The notes under the pieces: generated by a model
Databases searched by the model: none
What the model was told of the DNA's origin: nothing
Seen by the model: the letters and a program-made list of their open reading frames with translations, nothing else
In this document: piece after piece, positions 1 to 6,346 of the stretch
Numbering within the stretch: position 1 is the stretch's first letter
How the letters are laid out: the number at the start of each line of letters is the position of its first letter
Origin: JAAXKN01 sp050258415
Lineage (GTDB): Bacteria; Bacteroidota; Ignavibacteria; Ignavibacteriales; SURF-24
NCBI GenBank assembly: GCA_050258415.1
Contig: JBLMYS010000309.1
Coordinates: 1-8,236, forward strand
Direction of reading: 5' to 3'
DNA length: 8,236 bases
Translations under genes and position numbers: made by a program

Positions 1-1178
1 TAGAGAGGAATTACGTTGCCTGAATAGAGTTTCAGGAGGTCTTCAGCGGTTTTATATTTTGTTACTGATGCTTTAAGTTGTGCTGTCATATCGCGCTGCA
101 TATCACTTTTTTCGTATTCAATTCCCTTTATTCCCGCATAAAGCTCTTCTTCTTTAGCCTGATATTTACCACTGCTCCAGGGGGCAAAAGGAAGAGTAAT
201 TGATGCCATAAGAGAGTACATATATTCCGTCTTCGGCTCTTCCATTCCCATTGTAAGCATTGAAAGGTCAGTTTTGGAAGTAAGTATCATTCCCTGCGGC
301 TGGCGCATTACCATAGCCTGAAGCATAAGATCAGGAATTTTATCCTTCTGGTTAGCTGTAATCATCGCCTTATTCATCTCCACCATATTATTCATCTGTT
401 TAAGTGAAGGGTTGAGGCTGGCAAGTTTTTCTTCAAGCTGTGCCTGAGTAACCGAAAGAGTATCGATCGGGATTTCACTGGCAATACTTATATCCTTTGA
501 TGACAGGTCGCGCCCCAGGAGCTGATTGAGCTTATAAGTCCCCGTTTCAAGCTCTCTTTGGAGTGTTACGAGCTGCGTCTGGCTCGTGGCAATTTCCCCT
601 TTGAGCGTCAGGATGTCGGCCTGGCTTGCGCGGTTAACTGAATAATTTGTAGTCAGAAAGTTTATCAGATTATTATAGAGGTCAATATTTCTTTTCTGGA
701 CTTCAATTTTCCGTTCAGTCATCCACAGGCTGTAATAAGTCATCTTTACCTGTCCTATAAGGTTAACCTTATAGATCTGGAAGTTGTCGCCCTGGACGAC
801 GGCATTTTTTCTTTCGCTTTCGGTCATCGCATTGATCTTGCCGCCCAGCATAAACATCTGCGAGAGTGAGACTTCATTTGACAGTGCGTCGTTAACAATG
901 TTGTATTTACCGAAAGGGATCTCAGAGAACTGTACGCCAAGAGTCGGAGCCTGAGCCGAATTAAATGATTCGGCTCTATATTCTGCCGAGCGGGTCTTTG
1001 CCTCCAGAGATTTAAGTCTGGGATTATTCTTAACGGCTTCATTAACCAATGAGTCCACCGACTGTGCCTTAAGCGCAGCCGGGATTATGAATATTGCAAA
1101 CAGTATTGCAAGAGATTTTATAATATTTAATTCAGCTTTCATCGAGTAATTCTTTAATTTTAATTCAGGATTATTCAT
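1..1178 (-). CDS. TolC-family outer membrane efflux protein (CusC-like), C-terminus cut by window edge
   Basis: Outer membrane channel of a tripartite efflux system, expected to form a trimeric beta-barrel and periplasmic alpha-tunnel for the adjacent RND pump. The reading frame is open from the ATG at 1178 to the left edge (392 codons visible). The family is usually about 410-460 residues, so only the last helices should be missing. Residues 1-38 look like a signal peptide with hydrophobic core LAILFAIFIIPAAL and a likely cut after LKA; there is no lipobox cysteine, unlike E. coli CusC. Two OEP-type repeats follow, each with helices and a strand-loop-strand (about 79-112 and 282-330, ending in SITLPFAPWS). 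Residues 262-324 contain 13 methionines. A strong Shine-Dalgarno, GGAG seven bases upstream, sits in the last codons of the pump gene and supports this start; a second ATG at 1142 lacks one. Only two bases separate the pump stop from this start, so the genes are co-transcribed and probably translationally coupled. Confidence 0.9.
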   Translation of the reverse strand, partial: MNNPELKLKNYSMKAELNIIKSLAILFAIFIIPAALKAQSVDSLVNEAVKNNPRLKSLEAKTRSAEYRAESFNSAQAPTLGVQFSEIPFGKYNIVNDALSNEVSLSQMFMLGGKINAMTESERKNAVVQGDNFQIYKVNLIGQVKMTYYSLWMTERKIEVQKRNIDLYNNLINFLTTNYSVNRASQADILTLKGEIATSQTQLVTLQRELETGTYKLNQLLGRDLSSKDISIASEIPIDTLSVTQAQLEEKLASLNPSLKQMNNMVEMNKAMITANQKDKIPDLMLQAMVMRQPQGMILTSKTDLSMLTMGMEEPKTEYMYSLMASITLPFAPWSSGKYQAKEEELYAGIKGIEYEKSDMQRDMTAQLKASVTKYKTAEDLLKLYSGNVIPL

Positions 1179-1180
1179 TC

Positions 1181-4100
1181 TTAGTCTCCCTCCCTCATCC
1201 AGTCTGCCATTTTGGAGACTTCAAGTTTTCCCTTTTTGAGGGCGCGTTCTTTCATTATGGCAAAGAGTATCGGGGTCACTACAAGAACGTGCATTGCGCT
1301 CGTAAGAAGTCCGCCAATCATAGGAGCCGTAAGAGGTTTCATAACGTCGCTTCCTGTTCCTGTAGACCACATGACAGGAATCAGTCCAACCATTGCCGTT
1401 GCCACAGTCATAACCTTAGGCCTCAGTCTTAGAACAGATCCTTCAACTGTAGCATCATAGATATCCTGTTTTGTGATCTCTCCCCTTTCACCTCTGTGGT
1501 AAGCCCTCAGGCGCTTATCCAAAGCCTCATGGAGATAGACAACCATGACAACGCCCGTCTCAACCGCGATACCATATAAAGCTATAAAGCCGACCCAGAC
1601 TGCGACTGAGAAGTTATAGCCTAAGGCGTAGACCATGTACATACCACCAATAAGCGCAAAAGGTACAGAAAGCATTACGACGCCTGCTTCCTTATAATCC
1701 TTCAGAGTAAAGTAGAGAAGGACAAATATTAAAAGGAACACTACAGGCATAATTATGGTAATTGTTCTCTGTGCCCTAACCTTGCTTTCATACTGTCCGC
1801 TCCAGGTATAGGAGTAGCCTGCCGGAAGGTGGAGTTTTTCAGAGATAACCTTTTTGGCATCGACCATGACGCTTCCCATATCGCGTCCGCGTGTATTCAT
1901 AAATACGATAGATCTAAGCATACCGTTTTCACTGGAGATCATAGGAGGACCTGTGACTACTTTCACGTCAGCAATTTCAGAAAGCGGAAGATAGACTGTC
2001 GAGCCTGATGAAGGTGCTGTCAGTGAATTATCCTGAGCCTGAGGCGCCGTGGTGACTGAAGCGGTCTGAACGCTTCTTTGGCTATTGCCCCCTCCCATTG
2101 AAGACATGCCGGAGGACTGTGAAGCTCCCATTGAGCTTCCGCCTCCCATTGCCCCGCCTGTGGAAGCCATAGGTTGGCTGCCCATTGAGGTCGTGGAAAC
2201 AGGTACGATCAGGTTTTTGAGGTCTTCAATATTATTTCTATAATCCCTTTCATATCTCATGCGTATCGGGAAGCGCATTCTGCCTTCAAGCACTATTCCC
2301 AGGTTCTGGCCGCCGATAGCGGTCTCAATAATATCCTGCAGGTCGCGTATATTTACGCCGTATCTGGCTGCGACATCACGTTTGACCTGTATATCCATAT
2401 AGTATCCGTTCTGCACGCGGTCTGCCACGACGTCGGCTGCGCCCGGGACATCTTTAAGGATCTGTTCAGCCTTAATGGCATAGGCTTCCAGAGTATCCAG
2501 GTTCGGTCCGAATATCTTAAAGCCGATATCAGTTCTGACGCCGGTAGCAAGCATGTTGATACGGTTAATGATAGGCTGCGTCCAGCCGTTACGCACGCCC
2601 GGAATCTGGAGTTTCTCATCAAGCTCGCTAATGATATCTTTCTTTGTAACCCCTGGTCTCCACTCGCTCTTTGGCTTAAGGAGAATAATAGTTTCAATCA
2701 TGCTTAAGGGGGCGTTATCCGTTGCCGTTTCAGCGCGGCCGGCTTTACCGAGGACATGGTGAACCTCAGGCACAGTTTTAATTATCTTGTCCTGTTCCTG
2801 CAGGATCCTGTTTACCTCAGTAATAGAGGCGTTAGGAAGAGTTACAGGCATATAAAGTATTGAGCCTTCATCCAATGGCGGCATGAATTCGCTTCCGGTA
2901 TTCATAACCATCGGGATTGTTATTAGAAGAGCCAGAATGTTTACGCCTATAGTAATTTTTCTGTGCTCTAATACCCAGTGTATAACAGGCCTGTAGAGTT
3001 TAATAAAGAAATTAGTAGTAGGGTTTTTATCCTCGGGGCGGAATTTGCCTCTCATGAGCATGGTCATAAGGACCGGGATAAGTGTAACCACAACGATTGC
3101 ACTTCCAGCCATGGCAAACGTTTTAGTAAATGCCAGAGGCTTGAACATTTTTCCTTCCTGACCCGTCAGCATGAAGACCGGCAGGAACGAGACCAGGATT
3201 ATAAGTTCGGAGAAGAATATTGCACGCCCCACCTGCTTGGCAGACATGATGGAGATATCCATGTATTCCTGTTTTGTCAGGTGCCCTTTTGTCTCAAGCG
3301 CCTTGGCTAGGTTGCGGTAGGCGTTTTCGACCAGCACAATGGACGAGTCGACAATGACACCTACTGCCAGCACGATTCCGCCCAGGCTCATTACGTTTGA
3401 TGTTATGCCGAAAGCATACATCAGAATGAATGCTATCAGGACTGAGATCGGGAGCTCAATTAAAATTCTGACGATGCTTCTGAAGTGAAGGAGGAACAGG
3501 GCAACCATTATGGCTACCGTAATAGAAGCTTCAATCAGAGCACGTTCAAGAGTTCCGACCGCCTCGCGTATTAGAGTGCTCCTGTCGTAGGATGGAACGA
3601 TATCGACTCCTGCGGGAAGGCCCGGCTTAATTTCTTCAATTTTTGCTTTGATTCTGTCTATAACGTTCTTTGCATTTTCGCCGTTTCTCATGACTACGAT
3701 GCCGCCAACGACCTGTCCTTCTCCGTTTTTATCCAGCGAGCCGCGTCTTATATCGCCTCCTATCTGGACATTAGCAACGTTGCTGATTAAGACCGGGACG
3801 CCGTTAGTTTCATTACGAACGACTGTATTTTCAACGTCTTCCTTACTTTTAATGTAACCCTGGCCGCGCACGAAGTACTCGGCATCATTTCTTTCGATAA
3901 TGTTGCCTCCAACTTCATTATTTGTTCTTTGAATGGAATTTACGACATCAGAGACCGTAAGATTATATGCTCTGAGCTTCATCGGGTCGACATCCACCTG
4001 GTACTGTTTTACAAAGCCACCGATTGAGGCAACTTCGGCCACACCATCGACTGCAGCTAGTTTGTATCTTACGTACCAGTCCTGTACTGACCTTAATGTA

Positions 4101-4555
4101 CCAAGGTCATAGCCTTTACCTTCAAGTGTATACCAGAATACGTGTCCGACGCCCGTTCCATCAGGTCCCAAAGAAGGAACGACGCCCTGGGGGAGTTGTG
4201 CCTGGACTGTGTTCAGGCGTTCGAGAACTCTTGTTCTGGCAAAGTAAGTATCGACGTTATCGTCAAAAATCACAAAAACGAAAGACATGCCGAACATTGA
4301 ATTTGCCCTGACAGCCTTTACGCCCGGCAGGCCCTGGAGCCCTGTAGTGATTGGGAAAGTCACCTGGTCTTCAATAATTTCAGGTGAGCGGCCCATCCAC
4401 TCTGTATAGATAATCACCTGGTTTTCCGACAAGTCGGGAATTGCATCGACAGGCAGGTTAACCACACTATAAATACCAAATCCTATTACGATGAGGTAGA
4501 TAAGGATTACGATAAACCTGTTCTTTGCACTCCACTCAATTAATTTTTCGATCAT
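1181..4555 (-). CDS. cusA: CusA-type heavy-metal efflux RND transporter (Cu(I)/Ag(I))
   Basis: Inner membrane proton-driven pump of the HME-RND family, 1124 residues, with the family's 12-helix layout and two large periplasmic domains. The start of TM1 (MIEKLIEW), the PVDAIPDLS motif after it, and RPKVMTV near TM11 match E. coli CusA as I remember it. The three methionines that bind Cu(I)/Ag(I) in E. coli CusA (M573, M623, M672) are present as M569 (ILYMPVTLP), M619 (PLSMIETI) and M668 (NRINMLATG). The TM4 proton-relay acids are D403 and E410. The protein is about 77 residues longer than E. coli CusA, nearly all of it from a Met/Gly/Ser-rich insertion at about 787-853. The ATG at 4555 is chosen because AGGAG lies seven bases upstream and the family begins with MIE; the in-frame GTG at 4576 would put that ribosome site inside the gene. 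It is followed directly by the outer membrane channel gene. No adaptor gene is visible. A CzcA-type divalent-metal pump is less likely because of the methionine triad. Confidence 0.93.
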   Translation of the reverse strand: MIEKLIEWSAKNRFIVILIYLIVIGFGIYSVVNLPVDAIPDLSENQVIIYTEWMGRSPEIIEDQVTFPITTGLQGLPGVKAVRANSMFGMSFVFVIFDDNVDTYFARTRVLERLNTVQAQLPQGVVPSLGPDGTGVGHVFWYTLEGKGYDLGTLRSVQDWYVRYKLAAVDGVAEVASIGGFVKQYQVDVDPMKLRAYNLTVSDVVNSIQRTNNEVGGNIIERNDAEYFVRGQGYIKSKEDVENTVVRNETNGVPVLISNVANVQIGGDIRRGSLDKNGEGQVVGGIVVMRNGENAKNVIDRIKAKIEEIKPGLPAGVDIVPSYDRSTLIREAVGTLERALIEASITVAIMVALFLLHFRSIVRILIELPISVLIAFILMYAFGITSNVMSLGGIVLAVGVIVDSSIVLVENAYRNLAKALETKGHLTKQEYMDISIMSAKQVGRAIFFSELIILVSFLPVFMLTGQEGKMFKPLAFTKTFAMAGSAIVVVTLIPVLMTMLMRGKFRPEDKNPTTNFFIKLYRPVIHWVLEHRKITIGVNILALLITIPMVMNTGSEFMPPLDEGSILYMPVTLPNASITEVNRILQEQDKIIKTVPEVHHVLGKAGRAETATDNAPLSMIETIILLKPKSEWRPGVTKKDIISELDEKLQIPGVRNGWTQPIINRINMLATGVRTDIGFKIFGPNLDTLEAYAIKAEQILKDVPGAADVVADRVQNGYYMDIQVKRDVAARYGVNIRDLQDIIETAIGGQNLGIVLEGRMRFPIRMRYERDYRNNIEDLKNLIVPVSTTSMGSQPMASTGGAMGGGSSMGASQSSGMSSMGGGNSQRSVQTASVTTAPQAQDNSLTAPSSGSTVYLPLSEIADVKVVTGPPMISSENGMLRSIVFMNTRGRDMGSVMVDAKKVISEKLHLPAGYSYTWSGQYESKVRAQRTITIIMPVVFLLIFVLLYFTLKDYKEAGVVMLSVPFALIGGMYMVYALGYNFSVAVWVGFIALYGIAVETGVVMVVYLHEALDKRLRAYHRGERGEITKQDIYDATVEGSVLRLRPKVMTVATAMVGLIPVMWSTGTGSDVMKPLTAPMIGGLLTSAMHVLVVTPILFAIMKERALKKGKLEVSKMADWMREGD
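1186..1195 (-). promoter_or_regulatory. Shine-Dalgarno of the TolC-family gene, inside the end of cusA
   Basis: The coding strand reads AGGGAGGGAG, and its last GGAG lies seven bases before the ATG at 1178. It overlaps the final codons of the pump gene, which suggests coupled translation, and it decides between the ATG at 1178 and the internal ATG at 1142. Confidence 0.75.
1997..2197 (-). other. Met/Gly/Ser-rich low-complexity insertion in CusA
   Basis: Encodes residues about 787-853 of the pump, between the sheet ending LIVPV and the strand LSEIADVKV. E. coli CusA has only a short connection here. The first part holds six methionines (791, 796, 803, 809, 817, 820) in a Gly/Ser background; the second part is rich in Thr, Ser, Ala and Gln. 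By position it lies in the C-terminal periplasmic half. The reading frame is kept throughout, so it is an in-frame insertion and not a frameshift. Metal binding by the methionines is an inference. Confidence 0.8.
2094..2187 (-). repeat. Degenerate short repeat CAATGGG within the cusA insertion
   Basis: Plus-strand CCCATTG (CAATGGG in the coding sense) occurs at 2094-2100, 2127-2133, 2145-2151 and 2181-2187. The spacings of 33, 18 and 36 bases are all multiples of three, so each copy is read in the same frame and encodes a Ser/Ala-Met-Gly unit. This pattern suggests growth of the insertion by slippage or short duplication followed by drift. Confidence 0.6.
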
Positions 4556-4562
4556 TAGCTGA

Positions 4563-4567
4563 CTCCT
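4563..4567 (-). promoter_or_regulatory. Shine-Dalgarno deciding the cusA start
   Basis: AGGAG on the coding strand, seven bases before the ATG at 4555. It lies downstream of the alternative GTG at 4576, so that longer start can be set aside. Confidence 0.8.
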
Positions 4568-4568
4568 G

Positions 4569-4602
4569 TTTAGCACTTTTGAGATGTTATAAGTGTGCTA
4601 AA
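4569..4602 (-). promoter_or_regulatory. Inverted repeat in the cusA leader
   Basis: Perfect 8-base arms TTTAGCAC and GTGCTAAA (4595-4602 and 4569-4576) surround an 18-base spacer, ending one base before the AGGAG ribosome site of cusA. There is no T run after it, so it is not a terminator. It could be an operator for an unknown repressor, or an mRNA stem affecting cusA translation. Function unknown. Confidence 0.35.
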
Positions 4603-4659
4603 GCTTTATTTCCGTTATTTCAATTATTTTATTATAGAACCCAAACTTCATAAGATATT

Positions 4660-4830
4660 CTAATTGTATTTTCCTAAAGGCCTGGCGGCCCCTGAATTCC
4701 GGTCATTATAGCTGAAGGGTTTACTAGCTTCCGGCTTTTTAAGGTGGGTTTTAACCACGTAAGTAAAACCTGCTATAAAGAGAGCCACAATAAAAGTATA
4801 GCCAAGAATTAAAATTATTTGCACAAGCAT
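4660..4830 (-). CDS. Small single-pass membrane protein, unrecognised, first gene of the efflux operon
   Basis: A 56-residue protein that I do not recognise. Residues about 2-26 form one strongly hydrophobic helix (LVQIILILGY then TFIVALFIAGF), followed by a basic, polar tail containing KTHLKK, SYNDRN and ending PLGKYN. The positive-inside rule puts the tail in the cytoplasm. It has no cysteine and no Met or His cluster, so it is not a CusF-like metal chaperone. The start is uncertain: ATG at 4830 is used, about 25 bases after the predicted sigma54 transcription start at 4855; a TTG at 4842 would add four residues but leaves a leader of only about 12 bases. Neither has a strong ribosome site (weak GAG seven bases before the ATG). 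It lies between the sigma54 promoter and cusA (104 bases apart), with no terminator between, so it is probably co-transcribed with the pump. AcrZ-like small partners of RND pumps are a structural precedent only. Confidence 0.6.
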   Translation of the reverse strand: MLVQIILILGYTFIVALFIAGFTYVVKTHLKKPEASKPFSYNDRNSGAARPLGKYN

Positions 4831-4865
4831 ATAGAAACTCAACTTAGATTTTTTGATAGCATTAG

Positions 4866-4881
4866 TGCAAGTAGTGTGCCA
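4866..4881 (-). promoter_or_regulatory. Sigma54 (-24/-12) promoter for the efflux operon
   Basis: The minus strand reads TGGCACACTACTTGCA, matching the sigma54 consensus TGGCAC-N5-TTGCA at every specified base. GG (4880-4879) and GC (4868-4867) have the required spacing, which predicts transcription start near 4855, about 25 bases before the ATG of the small membrane protein. The gene immediately upstream encodes a sigma54-dependent activator, the natural candidate for driving this promoter. Confidence 0.88.
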
Positions 4882-4920
4882 CGGAGAAAACCTTGATTTT
4901 GGTGAAATTTGGGGGTATGA

Positions 4921-4971
4921 AATTAAAAACCCTTAAATTATTTAAAGGCGGGTTTTAAATAATTTAAGGGT
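4921..4971 (-). terminator. Intrinsic terminator of the kinase-regulator operon
   Basis: Perfect 17-base arms (4954-4970 and 4930-4946, beginning CCCTTAAATT on the coding strand) around a 7-base loop, extended by one A-T pair to 4929-4971, then TTTTTAATT in the minus direction. It starts 28 bases after the response regulator stop. The T run is present only in the minus direction. The stem is AT-rich but long. It lies about 75-115 bases upstream of the predicted sigma54 start, so a second role as activator binding site is possible. Confidence 0.8.
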
Positions 4972-4998
4972 ATTACAAATAAAAGTAACAGACCGCGG

Positions 4999-6345
4999 CT
5001 AGTCGCGCGTAATCTTGTATTGGTCTATTTTGGAATAGAGTGTTGGAACGGAAATCTGGAGGATTTCAGCCGTGCGCTGCTTGTTCCAGTTATTGGCGTT
5101 TAAGACGCGTTTAATGTGGATTTTCTCCACTTCAGAAAGGCTTAATGTATCGTTATAACCATCGGGGGATGTGGAGTCAGATTTTCCGATTAGCACATTT
5201 TCCCTTAAGAGGACGTCCCCTTGAGTTAAGACAACAGCCTGCATGAGTGTATTTTCGAGCTCGCGGACGTTGCCCGTCCACTCATGGCGCCTCAGCATTT
5301 CCATTACCTCTTCGGGCACCTTATTTACGTTCTTGTGAAGCTCGGCATTGATCTTTCCCAGGAAATGGTTTATCAGAAGAGGTATATCATCCACCCTTTT
5401 TCTAAGTGGCGGTATTTCAATATCAACTACTTTAAGGCGGTAATAAAGGTCCTCACGGAACCTGCCTTCATTTACCAAGGCAGTGAGATCCTTATTTGTA
5501 GCGGCAATAATGCGGGCTTTCATAGGGATGGAAGTTTCACCTCCAACTCTTTCGAACTCTCTTGCCTGAAGCACCCTTAAGAGTTTCACCTGAAGCTGTG
5601 GTGAGACCTCAGAAATCTCATCCAGGAAGATAGTGCCTTCGCCTGCAAGCTCGAACTTCCCTTTTTTGTCCCTCATGGCTCCTGTAAAAGAGCCCTTTAC
5701 GTGTCCAAAAAGCTCCGATTCAAGAAGCGACTCTGAAAGCGCGGTGCAGTTTACGGCAACAAAGGGATAATTTTTTGTTATTCCCATATAATGAATGCTT
5801 CTTGCTACAAGCTCTTTACCGGTGCCGCTCTCGCCGCTGATTAGTACGGTAACCTTGCTGGAGGAAACCTGCCCGATTTTTTTATAGACCTCCTTCATTT
5901 CGGGAGTTTTGCCTACGATATTGTTTTCGAGGTTATATTCAGAAGACTCTATTGTAAGGAAACTTGAGAGCTGTTCGCTTAATTTTTTATTTTCAAGAGC
6001 CCTTTTAACGGCTACTTTAAGGCGTTCGATTTCGAGCGGTTTTTCGATATAGTCATATGCCCCCTTCTGCATTGCAAGGACAGTCGACTGCATGTCGTCA
6101 TGAGCCGTAATTAAGATGACCTGAATGTGGTCATCCAAAGCCTTAACCTTGTCCAGAACTTCAAGGCCGTTTAAGCCTGGCATCCTGATATCGGAAATTA
6201 CGAGGTCAATCTGTTCTTTTCCCGCCATTTCGACGCCTGAAGTGCCCTCAGGGGCTGAAAGCGTTTCATAGCCCTGTTTTTTCAGATAATTTGTTATAGT
6301 TTTTCTGATCGATTCGTCGTCATCAATTACCAGAATTCTTTCCAT
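4999..6345 (-). CDS. NtrC-family sigma54-dependent response regulator
   Basis: A 448-residue transcription activator with the standard three-part layout. The receiver domain (about 1-120) has acidic pocket residues D8-D10, phosphoacceptor D52 (ISDIRMPG), T80 and K102. The AAA+ domain (about 142-375) has Walker A GESGTGKE (171-178), the sigma54-contact loop as GSFTGA (218-223; canonical GAFTGA), Walker B TIFLDE (238-243), sensor I AATNKD and the arginine-finger region FREDLYYRL. A Fis-type helix-turn-helix occupies about 410-443 (NKQRTAEILQISVPTLYSKI). It starts one base after the stop of the histidine kinase, so the two form a cognate pair, probably translationally coupled. A terminator follows, then a sigma54 promoter facing the efflux genes, making those genes the likely target. 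The overall type resembles ZraR/HydG and AtoC; the signal is inferred from neighbours. Confidence 0.96.
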   Translation of the reverse strand: MERILVIDDDESIRKTITNYLKKQGYETLSAPEGTSGVEMAGKEQIDLVISDIRMPGLNGLEVLDKVKALDDHIQVILITAHDDMQSTVLAMQKGAYDYIEKPLEIERLKVAVKRALENKKLSEQLSSFLTIESSEYNLENNIVGKTPEMKEVYKKIGQVSSSKVTVLISGESGTGKELVARSIHYMGITKNYPFVAVNCTALSESLLESELFGHVKGSFTGAMRDKKGKFELAGEGTIFLDEISEVSPQLQVKLLRVLQAREFERVGGETSIPMKARIIAATNKDLTALVNEGRFREDLYYRLKVVDIEIPPLRKRVDDIPLLINHFLGKINAELHKNVNKVPEEVMEMLRRHEWTGNVRELENTLMQAVVLTQGDVLLRENVLIGKSDSTSPDGYNDTLSLSEVEKIHIKRVLNANNWNKQRTAEILQISVPTLYSKIDQYKITRD

Positions 6346-6346
6346 A

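Noticed and set aside
824..1042. 72-codon minus-strand open frame
   Set aside because: It lies in another frame inside the TolC-family gene, which has a signal peptide and family-like sequence in its own frame.
2041..2190. Low-complexity stretch in cusA as a frameshift or assembly error
   Set aside because: The frame resumes the conserved strand LSEIADVKV on the far side with no stop, and the repeat spacing is a multiple of three, so it reads as a true in-frame insertion.
2353..2697. 114-codon minus-strand open frame
   Set aside because: Out-of-frame shadow inside cusA covering the region that encodes the Met triad and periplasmic domain.
2978..3310. 110-codon plus-strand open frame opposite cusA
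   Set aside because: Antisense to highly conserved transmembrane coding sequence; the translated product shows no domain and no membrane or signal features.
4024..4311. 95-codon plus-strand open frame opposite cusA
   Set aside because: Antisense shadow with low-quality, Arg-rich composition and no ribosome site noted.
4556..4576. GTG at 4576 as the start of cusA (seven extra residues)
   Set aside because: The ribosome site AGGAG (4563-4567) would lie inside the gene, while it is ideally spaced for the ATG at 4555, and the family begins with MIE.
4569..4602. Inverted repeat as a terminator between the small gene and cusA
   Set aside because: Short 8-base stem with an 18-base loop, and no T run after it in the direction of transcription.
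5284..5580. 98-codon plus-strand open frame opposite the response regulator
   Set aside because: Antisense to the AAA+ domain, with no recognisable protein features.
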